Of a DNA stretch of 64,000 nucleotides, positions 8,867 to 17,372 are shown piece after piece. The notes beneath the pieces are model-generated. The model was not told the origin of the DNA and did not search any database. It saw only the letters and a list, made by a program, of their open reading frames with translations. Position 1 is the stretch's first letter. The number at the start of each line of letters is the position of its first letter. Both the position numbers and the translations under genes were made by a program. Origin of the DNA: Hyphomicrobiales bacterium (GTDB lineage Bacteria; Pseudomonadota; Alphaproteobacteria; Rhizobiales; Rhizobiaceae); assembly GCA_900469445.1 (NCBI GenBank), contig UBXM01000026.1, forward strand, positions 1 through 64,000, in the 5' to 3' direction.

Positions 8867-10075
8867 TCAGAAAGCCCCCATCTTGCCCGGACTGAAAATC
8901 CCCGCCGGATCGAGCTTCGCCTTGACGCGGGCGGATAGTGCGGCGACGGCATCGGGCAAGGGGTCGAAGGTCGGGATTTCGGCGCGCGCCGCTTCCTGCG
9001 CCCGCATCAGCGTCGCGTGGCCGCCACCCAGCGCGCGGATGTAGCGACGGAGAAGCTCGGCTTCGGGATCTGCCTCCATGCGCATCCAGACCAATCCTCC
9101 CTGCCAGTCGTAAAAAGCGTCTATGCCGGCTTCCAGCCGCAGCGCAGAGACGAGGTGATAACCGGCGCTCGGCGCGACCGAGACCCGCCAGAGCGGCTTT
9201 TCGCTGCCATCTGCGTAAGGGGCGACATCGCGGATCTCCCGCCACAGCGCCAGGCTTTTTTCCATGCCGAGCTTCGTCACCGCACCGAAGGCTTCCATGA
9301 CGGCGGCGAGTTTTTGCGCCCGCGCCGTCACGGAAGGCACCAGTCCTTCGAGGCGCAATACCGTCGCCTCGCCTTCCGGGAGGTGACCACCGATGAAACG
9401 GGAGCGCACCGACTGCGGCAGATGCGCGGCAGCGGAGATTTCCACCGGCAGGGCAATCGCGGCAGCCATCGCCTTTGCCGCCATCTCGTCGTCGAGGCCG
9501 GAGATGATTACCGTTACCGTCATCGGCGGAACAGGCAGCACGCGGAAGGTGACTTCGGTGAGGAAACCGAGGGTGCCCTGCGATCCGGCGAGCAGCTTGA
9601 CCAGATCGAGACCGGTGACGTTCTTCATCACCCGACCGCCGGCGCGGATGATCTCGCCTTTGCCATTAACGAAACGGAGGCCGAGAAGGCTGTCGCGCGC
9701 CGCACCGGAAACGAGACGGCGGGGGCCGGAAATGTTTGCGGCAAAGACACCGCCGATGGTCGGCTCGCGGGAAGGCGCGCCATGGATGCCCATGATGCCG
9801 CGATGATCCATGGGTTCGAAGGACATCATCTGCCGGTTTGCGGCAAGCGCTGCCTCGACTTCGGAAACCGGAGTGCCGGACCTGACCGTCATCACCATTT
9901 CGGCGGGGTCATAATCGACGATGCCGGTGAGGCCGCGGGAACTGATGGCTTCGGCCGGCGTGGCAAGACGCGCCAAACCACGGGTATTGCCGCCACAGAT
10001 CGACAGCGGCTTGCCGTCGGCGGCTGCGTTGCGGATGACATAGGCGGCATCGGCTTCGGTATTGGGGATCAGCAT
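8867..10075 (-). CDS. glcE: glycolate oxidase FAD-binding subunit
   Basis: 402 residues from the ATG at 10075. An FAD_binding_4 (PCMH-type) domain is visible: LSICGGNTRGLAR, MSFEPMDHRGIMGIHGAPSREPTIGGVFAANISGPRRLVSGAARD, and NVTGLDLVKLLAGSQGTLGFLTEVTFRVLP. It resembles a truncated GlcD and pairs with GlcD and GlcF in the glycolate dehydrogenase complex. An in-frame extension reading up to 10315 runs through a repeat element and is not conserved in the family, so the shorter start is used. Separated from glcD by 256 bases that carry two RIME-like repeats. Confidence 0.95.
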   Translation of the reverse strand: MLIPNTEADAAYVIRNAAADGKPLSICGGNTRGLARLATPAEAISSRGLTGIVDYDPAEMVMTVRSGTPVSEVEAALAANRQMMSFEPMDHRGIMGIHGAPSREPTIGGVFAANISGPRRLVSGAARDSLLGLRFVNGKGEIIRAGGRVMKNVTGLDLVKLLAGSQGTLGFLTEVTFRVLPVPPMTVTVIISGLDDEMAAKAMAAAIALPVEISAAAHLPQSVRSRFIGGHLPEGEATVLRLEGLVPSVTARAQKLAAVMEAFGAVTKLGMEKSLALWREIRDVAPYADGSEKPLWRVSVAPSAGYHLVSALRLEAGIDAFYDWQGGLVWMRMEADPEAELLRRYIRALGGGHATLMRAQEAARAEIPTFDPLPDAVAALSARVKAKLDPAGIFSPGKMGAF

Positions 10076-10114
10076 GCGGGGGATGCTCCCCCCTGGCGTC
10101 GGTGCGAGGTACCT

Positions 10115-10156
10115 CCCCCTCTGGCCTGCCGGCCATCTCCCCCACAAGGGGGGAGA
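10115..10156. repeat. RIME-like palindromic repeat, copy 1
   Basis: A 42-base GC-rich element beginning CCCCCTCTGGCCTGCCGG and ending with an AAGGGGGGAGA tail, containing internal palindromes (GGCCTGCCGGCC and CTCCCCC/GGGGGGAG). It is the same unit, in opposite orientation, as 10252-10293. The sequence style matches Rhizobium intergenic mosaic elements (RIME), which are spread through rhizobial intergenic DNA. Confidence 0.8.
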
Positions 10157-10251
10157 GCTGCTGGGCGCATCGTTCTGCCCCAAGCACGCGCGCATGACAT
10201 TTTCCGATTTAACCGATCGGGATGATGGCTCGAAGGTCGTGCAGCGGGTTT

Positions 10252-10293
10252 TCTCCCCCCTTGTGGGGGAGATGGCCGGCAGGCCAGAGGGGG
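10252..10293. repeat. RIME-like palindromic repeat, copy 2 (inverted)
   Basis: Exact reverse complement of the 42-base unit at 10115-10156, 95 bases away. Together the arms could fold the glcD-glcE intergenic RNA into a very stable long stem, which may reduce or uncouple glcE-glcF expression from glcD or protect the glcD transcript's 3' end. Confidence 0.8.
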
Positions 10294-10331
10294 TGTGATA
10301 CTCGGCGAGACACAAGTCGAAAGCATAAGCC

Positions 10332-11765
10332 TCATCCCCTCCCCTCCAGCGGAAACACCTTGGACGGGTTCAGGATCCAGCCTTCGTCGAAAGCCGAACG
10401 AACCGCCATCTGCTGGGCGAGTTCTGCGGATGTATATTGATGGCGCATCAGGTCGCGTTTCTCGATGCCGACGCCATGTTCGCCGGTCAGGCAACCGCCG
10501 GCGTCGACGCAGAGTTTCAAAATCTCGTTGCCGGCCTCTTCCGCCTTCATCGCTTCTTCCGGGTCATTGGCGTTGAACAGGATCAGCGGATGCATGTTGC
10601 CGTCGCCGGCGTGGAAGACATTGGCGACGCGCAGGCCGAAACTGTCGGTGATCTCAGATGTCTTCTTCAGCACATAAGAGAGCTTTCTGAGCGGCACCGT
10701 TCCATCCATGCAGATGTAATCGGCGATGCGGCCGGTGGCGCCGAAGGCGGATTTGCGGCCTTTCCAGATCAGCGCCGCTTCGGTTGCCGACTGGCATTCG
10801 CGCACGGTCATCACCTGGTGGCGGCGGGCGATATCGACGATGCTGGCAAGCGTTGCGTCCATTTCCGCTTCCGAGCCTTCGACCTCGACGATCAAAAGCG
10901 CGCCGACATCGAGCGGATAACCGGCCTTGGCGAAAGCCTCGCAGATCTCGATCGCCGGCTTGTCCATGAATTCGATGGCGACCGGAATGATGCCGGCGGC
11001 GATGATATCGGCCACGCAGGACCCGGCTTCTTCCGAGGTGGCGAAACCGAAGAGAACCGGTCTTGCGCCTTCCGGCCTGGCGATCAGCCGCACCGTCGCC
11101 TCGGTGACGATGCCGAGCTGGCCTTCCGAACCGCAGACGAGGCCAAGCAGGTCGTAGCCTGCGGCATCGAGATGCTTGCCGCCCAGTTCGATCACCTGAC
11201 CGTCGACCAGCACCAGCTTGACGCCGAGCAGGTTGTTGGTGGTGACGCCGTATTTCAGACAGTGGGCACCGCCCGAATTCATGCCGATATTGCCGCCGAT
11301 AGTGCAGGCGAGTTGCGAGCTCGGATCGGGCGCATAAAAGAAGCCGTCGATGCCGACCGCTTCGGAAATGCTGAGATTGGTGACACCTGCCTGGACCGTG
11401 GCTGCGCGGTTGGCATAATCGATCTCGAGGATACGGGCCATGCGCGACAAGCCGAGCACGACCGCGTCCTCCTGCGGGATGGCGCCGCCGGAGAGCGAAG
11501 TACCCGCCCCACGCGGCACGACCGGGATGCCGTAACGATGGCAATATTTCATCACCGCCGCGACCTGCGATGTGGTGCGCGGCAAAACGACGGCGAGCGG
11601 CATACGGCGATAGCTGATGAAGGCGTCGGTTTCGAAGGGAACCAGTTCACGCGCCTCATGGATGACGCAATCTGCCGGCAGGAGATCGCGCAGATCATTG
11701 ATGATGGTTGCCCGACGAGACATCACGTCTTGTCTTGGCGGCAGAAACTGGATTGCCTCCGGCAT
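10332..11765 (-). CDS. glcD: glycolate oxidase catalytic subunit
   Basis: 477 residues, an FAD-dependent 2-hydroxyacid dehydrogenase of the FAD_binding_4 plus C-terminal FAD-oxidase type. Visible motifs: GIPVVPRGAGTSLSGGAIP for FAD binding, CTIGGNIGMNSGGAHCLKYG, and the C-terminal NVFHAGDGNMHPLILF and CLTGEHGVGIEKRD signatures. The start at 11765 has a GAGGAGG ribosome-binding site upstream. First gene of the glcD-glcE-glcF set, transcribed leftward. Confidence 0.96.
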   Translation of the reverse strand: MPEAIQFLPPRQDVMSRRATIINDLRDLLPADCVIHEARELVPFETDAFISYRRMPLAVVLPRTTSQVAAVMKYCHRYGIPVVPRGAGTSLSGGAIPQEDAVVLGLSRMARILEIDYANRAATVQAGVTNLSISEAVGIDGFFYAPDPSSQLACTIGGNIGMNSGGAHCLKYGVTTNNLLGVKLVLVDGQVIELGGKHLDAAGYDLLGLVCGSEGQLGIVTEATVRLIARPEGARPVLFGFATSEEAGSCVADIIAAGIIPVAIEFMDKPAIEICEAFAKAGYPLDVGALLIVEVEGSEAEMDATLASIVDIARRHQVMTVRECQSATEAALIWKGRKSAFGATGRIADYICMDGTVPLRKLSYVLKKTSEITDSFGLRVANVFHAGDGNMHPLILFNANDPEEAMKAEEAGNEILKLCVDAGGCLTGEHGVGIEKRDLMRHQYTSAELAQQMAVRSAFDEGWILNPSKVFPLEGRG

Positions 11766-12008
11766 GCATTCCTCCTCGCATCCCTGATTCCAAGACTAGC
11801 GCATAGTCCTGCAAACCGGAATCGGTTTCAGAAAGATGCTGTGCGGATTGTGAAATGATGCGACCTGGCTTGCGATCATGCCGACAAGGAAGCGAAACAC
11901 GAACTGCATTTTCATGCGCCTACTGTCTCATGAAAACCGCTGGAAAGCCTAAAACATTCACTTTTCCGTAACATCCAAAGGAATTTTGAACAGCTGTGCA
12001 ATAACCTG

Positions 12009-12048
12009 TTGACGTCTCAGCTTATCGACCCCCTTATATTTAGCTGAG
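12009..12048 (+). promoter_or_regulatory. candidate promoter and inverted repeat upstream of the Nudix gene
   Basis: In the 392-base gap between glcD and the Nudix gene, TTGACG (12009-12014) and CTTATATT (12033-12040) lie 18 bases apart, fitting the alphaproteobacterial CTTGAC/CTATAT pattern. An inverted repeat, CTCAGCT at 12016-12022 and AGCTGAG at 12042-12048, brackets the -10 region and may be an operator. I see no gene in the rest of the gap. Confidence 0.4.
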
Positions 12049-12157
12049 TAAGGTTTTTTAATGGGTGATTCACGATCAAATTCGATCGCTCCACCTCGTT
12101 AATCCTGACGCAATCATTATATTAGTAAAATGAAACTCTCTGGAGGTATTTTCGAAA

Positions 12158-12676
12158 TTGGGCCTAATGAACCGCATCGCCAGCAATCTTCGTCTCATGA
12201 TGCAGCGCCCCCCGCGCCAGCAATATGCTGCGATCTGCTATCGCGCCAAGAAGCGCGGCGAATTCGAGGTTCTGGTGGCAACCAGCCGAGATACCGGCCG
12301 CTGGGTCATCCCGAAGGGCTGGCCGATGGAAAACAAGAGGGCACATCAGGTGGCCGAGCAGGAGGCGCTCGAAGAAGTCGGCGTCAAGGGCAAGGCAGAA
12401 AAGCTTCCCTTCGGATTCTATCATTACAACAAGGGGCTCGATAACGGCATCAAGGTGCCGGTGCGTGTGCAGGTCCACCTGCTCAGGGTCGAGGACACCT
12501 GCAAGGAATTCAAGGAAAAGGGTGCGCGGCAGATCGAGTGGGTTTCCGCCGAAGAAGCCGCATCCCGCGTCAACGAGCCTGAACTGAAAATCCTGCTCTT
12601 GCAGTTTGCCGAAAAGATGCGCAAGCCGGTGCAGGATCTCGCCGTCACGAACCTTGCCATCAAGGCGACGGGCTGA
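12158..12676 (+). CDS. Nudix hydrolase
   Basis: 172 residues read from a TTG start, chosen because GGAGG at 12142-12146 is well spaced for it; the first in-frame ATG at 12167 is 20 bases from that site. The Nudix box lies at residues 54-76: GWPMENKRAHQVAEQEALEE then VGV. The usual Glu and Arg positions are Lys and Gln here, while the metal-binding EALEE glutamates are kept. The family hydrolyses nucleoside diphosphates linked to other moieties; this DIPP/MutT-like subgroup has no assigned substrate. Stand-alone gene. Confidence 0.88.
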   Translation: MGLMNRIASNLRLMMQRPPRQQYAAICYRAKKRGEFEVLVATSRDTGRWVIPKGWPMENKRAHQVAEQEALEEVGVKGKAEKLPFGFYHYNKGLDNGIKVPVRVQVHLLRVEDTCKEFKEKGARQIEWVSAEEAASRVNEPELKILLLQFAEKMRKPVQDLAVTNLAIKATG

Positions 12677-12784
12677 GCAGGCTTTTCAGCCGCATCATAA
12701 TCTCTTCAAAAGCAGGCGCTAAAAGGCTCCCATATCGACGGGACATGATTGCCCGAAGCGCCACTCCCTACCGATAAACGAAGC

Positions 12785-14302
12785 ATGGCCCAACAGAAGC
12801 CGCGTCTGGCAAAACCGACGCTCGACAAGGATCTGGAGAAACTTTCCTCGGTGGAAGACGCCGCGCGGCACACGTCGCGCGGGCTCGCCGGCCCGGGCGT
12901 TGCGCTGCTTTTCCTCATCCTTGCCGCGATTTTTGCGTCGTCCTATGTGACCGGCGCGCCCGGCTCCGTCATCGTCATCGCGGCAGCGGCGCTCGCAGCC
13001 TATATGGCCATGAATATCGGCGCCAACGACGTTACCAACAATATCGGCGCCGCCGTCGGGGCCCGCGCCATGACGATGGGTTTCGGGCTCGCGCTCGCGG
13101 CCGTCTTCGAGGTTGCCGGTGCGGTGCTTGCCGGTGGCAACGTGGCGCATACGATCGCCAGCGGCATTACCAATGACGCACTGGTTTCCAGCCCGAATAT
13201 CCTGATCTGGTCGATGATGGCGGCGCTGCTTGCCGCGGCCGTGCTGATCAATGTCGCGACCTGGGCCGGCGCTCCCATTTCCACCACGCATTCCATCGTC
13301 GGGGCCGTGATGGGTGCCGGAATTGCGGCGGCGGGTTTCGGCGCAGTCAATTGGGGCATGGTTGTCGGGATCACGGCGAGCTGGGTGATCTCGCCATTGC
13401 TCGGCGCGGTAATTGCCGCCGGCTTCCTGCTGCTGGTCAAGGAAACGATCATCTATCGCGCCGACAAGATCGCTGCGGCCAAGACCTGGGTTCCGGTGCT
13501 GATCGGCATCATGACCGGGGCGTTTGCCGGATATCTGGCGCTGATCGGCCTTGGCCAATTGATGACGGTTTCGGCGCTTCTTGCAACGGCCATCGCCGTC
13601 ATTACCGGTCTTTTATCCTGGCAGGCCCTGATCCCGATCATTGCCCGACAGGCGGAAGGGCTGGAGAACCGGAACCAGTCGCTGCGGAAGCTTTTCCGCA
13701 TTCCGCTCATCCTGTCGGCCGCGTTGATGTCATTCGCGCATGGGGCGAACGACGTGTCAAACGCGATCGGACCGCTGGCGGCCATCGTCAGCGCGGTTCA
13801 GGACATGGCCTCCGACAGTCCGCTGCATTTCCCCGGCGTGCCGCTGTGGGAACTGGTGATCGGCGGCCTGGGCATTTCGCTCGGCCTTCTGCTTTACGGC
13901 CCGAAACTGGTGCGGCTCGTCGGTGCGGAAATCACCAAGCTCAATCCGATGCGAGCCTATTGCGTTTCGCTTTCGACGGCGCTGACCGTGCTTGTCGCAT
14001 CCTGGGCCGGATTGCCCGTCTCCTCCACCCATATCGCCGTCGGCGCGGTGTTCGGTGTTGGGCTGTTTCGCGAATGGTACACGCGCAACTCCAAGCGACG
14101 CTACGAATATATGCGGGTGCGTTCCGGCAAGGAACCGGAGGAGGCCGAGAGTTTCGAGCGCAATGACGACGAGATGAAACGGCGATATCTGGTGCGTCGC
14201 TCGCATATGCTGAGCATCCTTGCGGCGTGGATGATCACGCTTCCGGCGGCGGCAGGTCTTGCAGCAATCATCGCGACGGTTATGTTCGCGCTGTTTCTGT
14301 AA
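12785..14302 (+). CDS. PiT-family inorganic phosphate transporter
   Basis: 505 residues from the ATG at 12785. About ten hydrophobic segments, with the duplicated PiT signatures NIGANDVTNNIGAAVGARA in the N-terminal half and HGANDVSNAIGPLAAIVSA in the C-terminal half. Low-affinity proton- or metal-phosphate symport across the inner membrane. The N-terminal 45 residues are hydrophilic and charged, and a cytoplasmic loop near the C-terminus (RRYEYMRVRSGKEPEEAESF) is unusually acidic. A TTG at 12749 would add 12 residues and is less likely. Confidence 0.93.
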   Translation: MAQQKPRLAKPTLDKDLEKLSSVEDAARHTSRGLAGPGVALLFLILAAIFASSYVTGAPGSVIVIAAAALAAYMAMNIGANDVTNNIGAAVGARAMTMGFGLALAAVFEVAGAVLAGGNVAHTIASGITNDALVSSPNILIWSMMAALLAAAVLINVATWAGAPISTTHSIVGAVMGAGIAAAGFGAVNWGMVVGITASWVISPLLGAVIAAGFLLLVKETIIYRADKIAAAKTWVPVLIGIMTGAFAGYLALIGLGQLMTVSALLATAIAVITGLLSWQALIPIIARQAEGLENRNQSLRKLFRIPLILSAALMSFAHGANDVSNAIGPLAAIVSAVQDMASDSPLHFPGVPLWELVIGGLGISLGLLLYGPKLVRLVGAEITKLNPMRAYCVSLSTALTVLVASWAGLPVSSTHIAVGAVFGVGLFREWYTRNSKRRYEYMRVRSGKEPEEAESFERNDDEMKRRYLVRRSHMLSILAAWMITLPAAAGLAAIIATVMFALFL

Positions 14303-14329
14303 GAGATCACCTTCTGTAAAAAGATCATC

Positions 14330-15067
14330 ATGCGCGCCAATTTTCGCCTTCAGCGGCTTTTCGTCGATACACCGCTTTCCATCGAGACACGGCATGAGCT
14401 GTCGAGCGAGCAGTTCAACTATCTCGCCAATGTGCTGAGGCTGGAGGCCGGCGCCAAGGTGCTGGTGTTCAACGGGCGTGATGGCGAGTGGCTGGCCGAG
14501 ATCACCTTTCCCAGCCGCAAGAAGATCGTGCTGGAACCGATCGAACAGACGAGGCCGCAACCGCCGGCCTCAGACCTGCATTACCTGTTTGCGCCGCTGA
14601 AGGTCGGCCGGCTGGATTATCTGGTCCAGAAGGCCGTCGAAATGGGCTCGGGCCTGATGCAGCCGGTGATGACCCAGCATGTGCAGGGCAAGATCACCAA
14701 TCTCGACCGGCTGCGCGCCAATGTGACCGAAGCCGCCGAGCAGTGCGGCATCTTGTCCATCCCGGAGGTTGGCGAACCGCGAAAGCTGACAGAGATCCTC
14801 GAACGCTGGCCGGTCGACCGGCGCATCATCTTCTGTGACGAAGGCGACGAAGGCCAGAACCCGCTGCCGATCCTGGCGAAAGTGACGGAGAAAAAGCTCG
14901 CGCTTCTGGTTGGACCGGAGGGCGGTTTCTCCGAAGAGGAACGCGCGCTTTTGCGCTCACTGCCCTTCGTCACGGCGATACCGCTCGGACCGAGGATATT
15001 GCGGGCAGACACGGCCGCGGTGGCGGCACTGGCCGTCATTCAGGCGGCTATCGGGGACTGGCGGTGA
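14330..15067 (+). CDS. rsmE: 16S rRNA m3U1498 methyltransferase
   Basis: 245 residues, SPOUT-class methyltransferase. An N-terminal PUA-like domain ([20 protein letters not shown]) is followed by the trefoil-knot SAM site with [18 protein letters not shown] and [18 protein letters not shown]. It methylates U1498 of 16S rRNA in the 30S subunit. Starts 27 bases after the phosphate transporter stop and lies just upstream of gshA. Confidence 0.96.
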   Translation: MRANFRLQRLFVDTPLSIETRHELSSEQFNYLANVLRLEAGAKVLVFNGRDGEWLAEITFPSRKKIVLEPIEQTRPQPPASDLHYLFAPLKVGRLDYLVQKAVEMGSGLMQPVMTQHVQGKITNLDRLRANVTEAAEQCGILSIPEVGEPRKLTEILERWPVDRRIIFCDEGDEGQNPLPILAKVTEKKLALLVGPEGGFSEEERALLRSLPFVTAIPLGPRILRADTAAVAALAVIQAAIGDWR

Positions 15068-15120
15068 AGGCTGGCGCGGGAGAGTGATCTCCTCACCTGC
15101 GGCGCTCTCTGCGGCCTCCC

Positions 15121-15192
15121 TCCCCCCTTGTGGGAGAGGTTACAAAATCAAGATCTTAGCGCAGCCAAGTCTTAGATTTTGTTGGTGAGGGG
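15121..15192. repeat. palindromic intergenic repeat, second RIME-like type
   Basis: The rsmE-gshA gap contains CCCCCCTTGTGGGAGAGG, then CAAAATC (15143-15149) and GATTTTG (15175-15181) forming an imperfect stem of about 14 bp around AAGATCTTAG and AAGTCTTA, then GGTGAGGGG. The C-run/TTGTGGG/GAGGGG frame resembles the repeats at 10115 and 10252 but with a different core. Probably a non-coding mosaic repeat; it may also act as the rsmE transcript end. Confidence 0.55.
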
Positions 15193-15364
15193 ATGGCCGA
15201 CGAACAGCAAGGGCCAAACACAGCGTCAAAACCGCAACAGATCGCTGTGTTTTTCTGAACTGATCTTGAAACAAATTCGCTTGCACCGCAGATGAATCCA
15301 GTCCAATCAGCCGGACGATAATCAGTCTGGCTTATCATTCAGACAATTCGACCAAGGTATCTTC

Positions 15365-16738
15365 ATGGCGCGTGACACCACCGACCAGACACCACTTTCA
15401 TCGGTGTCCGAGCTTTCCGCCTACCTGGCACAGGGCTCGCGCCCGAAAGAGAAATTCCGTATCGGCACCGAGCACGAGAAATTCGTGTTCTTCGCCGCCG
15501 ATAACGGCCCCGTTCCCTATTTCGGCGATGCCAGCATTTCCGCGCTCTTAAAGGGCATGCAGGAAAAGCTCGGCTGGGAACCGATCATGGATGGCGCAAA
15601 CATTATCGGGCTTGGCGAACAGTCCGGCATGGGGGCGATCTCGATCGAGCCGGGCGGCCAGTTCGAACTGTCCGGCGCGCCGCTGGAAACGATCCACGAG
15701 ACGTGTCGCGAATCCAACAAGCATCTGGCGCTGGTGAAAGAGATCGCCGAGCCGATGGGCATCCGTTTCCTCGGGCTGGGCGGCAGCCCGAAATGGTCGC
15801 TGGCCGAGACGCCGCGCATGCCGAAATCCCGCTACGATATCATGACCCGCTATATGCCGAAGATCGGCTCCAAGGGTCTCGACATGATGTACCGGACCTG
15901 CACGATCCAGGTGAACCTCGACTTCGCCTCCGAAGAGGACATGGCCGCCAAGATGCGGGTGTCGATGAAGCTGCAGTCGATCGCGACCGCGCTGTTTGCC
16001 TCCTCGCCGTTTACCGAAGGCAAGCCGAACGGGCTTCTTTCCTGGCGCGGCGACATCTGGCGCGACACGGACAATCAGCGCTCCGGCGCCCTGCCCTTCG
16101 TGTTCAATCCGGATTTCGGCTTCGAACACTATGTGGAATGGGCGCTCGACGTGCCGATGTATTTCATCGTTCGCGACGGCAAATATCACGACTGCACGCA
16201 TGTGACCTTCCGCCAGTTCATGGCCGGCGCGCTGAAGGGCGAAGTGGCCGACTGGCAGCCGAACATGGGCGACTGGACGAACCATCTTTCAACGCTCTTC
16301 CCCGATGTGCGGCTGAAGCGCTTCCTCGAAATGCGCGGTGCAGACGGCGGCCCGTGGCGCCGGATCTGCGCGCTTCCGGCCTTCTGGGTCGGTCTGCTTT
16401 ATGACGATGCGGCGCTTGCCGATGCCGAAGCCCTGACGGCGGACTGGACTTTCGAGGACGTCGTGGCAATGCGCGATGCCGTGCCGAGCCAGGGCCTGAA
16501 GGCGACGATCAAGGGACGGCCGGTTCTGGATGTGGCACGCGAGGCGGTCAAGATTTCCACCGCCGGCCTCAAGGCGCGGGCGAAGCTGAACGGCGACGGC
16601 CAGGACGAGAGCGTCTTCCTGCAGCCGCTCGAAGAAGTGCTGGCGAAGAAGGCGACACTCGCCGACGATCTCCTGGGGCTGTTCAACGGCCGCTGGAACG
16701 GTTCGGTCGAGCCGGTGTTCGAAGAATACCAGTATTGA
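15365..16738 (+). CDS. gshA: glutamate-cysteine ligase (plant/alphaproteobacterial type)
   Basis: 457 residues. First step of glutathione synthesis: ATP-dependent ligation of Glu and Cys in the cytoplasm. Motifs include FRIGTEHEKFVFF, the GANIIGLGEQSGMGAISIEP and GGQFELSGAPLETIHETCRE segments, and MYRTCTIQVNLDFASEEDMA, all typical of the GCS2-like family shared by plants and alphaproteobacteria rather than the gammaproteobacterial type. A strong terminator follows immediately. Confidence 0.96.
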   Translation: MARDTTDQTPLSSVSELSAYLAQGSRPKEKFRIGTEHEKFVFFAADNGPVPYFGDASISALLKGMQEKLGWEPIMDGANIIGLGEQSGMGAISIEPGGQFELSGAPLETIHETCRESNKHLALVKEIAEPMGIRFLGLGGSPKWSLAETPRMPKSRYDIMTRYMPKIGSKGLDMMYRTCTIQVNLDFASEEDMAAKMRVSMKLQSIATALFASSPFTEGKPNGLLSWRGDIWRDTDNQRSGALPFVFNPDFGFEHYVEWALDVPMYFIVRDGKYHDCTHVTFRQFMAGALKGEVADWQPNMGDWTNHLSTLFPDVRLKRFLEMRGADGGPWRRICALPAFWVGLLYDDAALADAEALTADWTFEDVVAMRDAVPSQGLKATIKGRPVLDVAREAVKISTAGLKARAKLNGDGQDESVFLQPLEEVLAKKATLADDLLGLFNGRWNGSVEPVFEEYQY

Positions 16739-16739
16739 C

Positions 16740-16767
16740 GAAAAGGCCCGCTTCGGCGGGCTTTTCT
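16740..16767 (+). terminator. Rho-independent terminator of gshA
   Basis: AAAGGCCCGC and GCGGGCTTTT flank a TTCG tetraloop right after the gshA stop, giving a compact stem with a T-run. Confidence 0.85.
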
Positions 16768-16782
16768 TATGCCTCGATAAAT

Positions 16783-16813
16783 AAAAAAGCCCGGCGCGGA
16801 TGTCCGGCCGGGC
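16783..16813 (-). terminator. Rho-independent terminator of the DUF1127 gene
   Basis: On the minus strand GCCCGGC (16813-16807) pairs with GCCGGGC (16795-16789) and is followed by TTTTTT (16788-16783). It lies 65 bases downstream of the DUF1127 stop. Confidence 0.75.
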
Positions 16814-16878
16814 AAGAGGCAGGGTTATTGGCTCACCCTGCGGGGAAAATCGTCGACTTTGCGAATTGATGCACGCGG

Positions 16879-17184
16879 TCAGCGAGCTGGCGGCCGGGCG
16901 AACCGCGTGCGGGCGCGCGTCCGAGCAGCCCTTGCCAGAAGCAGAGACGGATCATCCAGTGCGCCGGAACGATCAAGTGCGACGACGACATCACGGCGGC
17001 TAAGTCCGATGTCGTCAAGCATATGATCATCCAATTCAGAAAGGGGGCCGGTCGCGATGCGGTTCCGGATGGCGCGCCATGCGGATTTGATGCGCACGAA
17101 CACGAGCGCCTCAGCCAAACCAGCCTGGGCTGGAGCCGACGCCTTTACGAGCTTCAAATCAGTTCCGCATTCGGTCGTGCTCAT
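16879..17184 (-). CDS. DUF1127 domain small protein
   Basis: 101 residues. The central part IKSAWRAIRNRIATGPLSEL then DDHMLDDIGLSRRDV is the DUF1127 motif (basic helix, LDDHMLxDIGLxRxDV). DUF1127 proteins are small, basic and numerous in Rhizobiaceae; members in Agrobacterium have been linked to RNA turnover and carbon/phosphate metabolism. This copy has extra N-terminal and Arg-rich C-terminal segments (TRARTRFARPPAR). It is divergent from an LsrB/VtlR-like LysR regulator, and in Brucella VtlR is reported to control small DUF1127 genes, so direct regulation across the shared 188-base promoter region is a reasonable inference. Confidence 0.85.
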   Translation of the reverse strand: MSTTECGTDLKLVKASAPAQAGLAEALVFVRIKSAWRAIRNRIATGPLSELDDHMLDDIGLSRRDVVVALDRSGALDDPSLLLARAARTRARTRFARPPAR

Positions 17185-17372
17185 CGGGGTATCCTTTCAT
17201 CGGGCACGGTCAAGGCTTTCCGGCCGCGACTGCGGGCGGATTGCCGGTGAAACATCTGCGCTTTCGACAAGCGCCGTTGTTCGAGAATTGCAGGTGTTAT
17301 CGGTTAATCGTATTGATCAGTCCAACGAATGTTTCTAATGATGATTATCAAGTTCACTGATGGATCGCTCCC

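Noticed and set aside
9017..10225. 402-codon plus-strand frame opposite glcE
   Set aside because: Antisense to glcE, which has conserved FAD-binding motifs.
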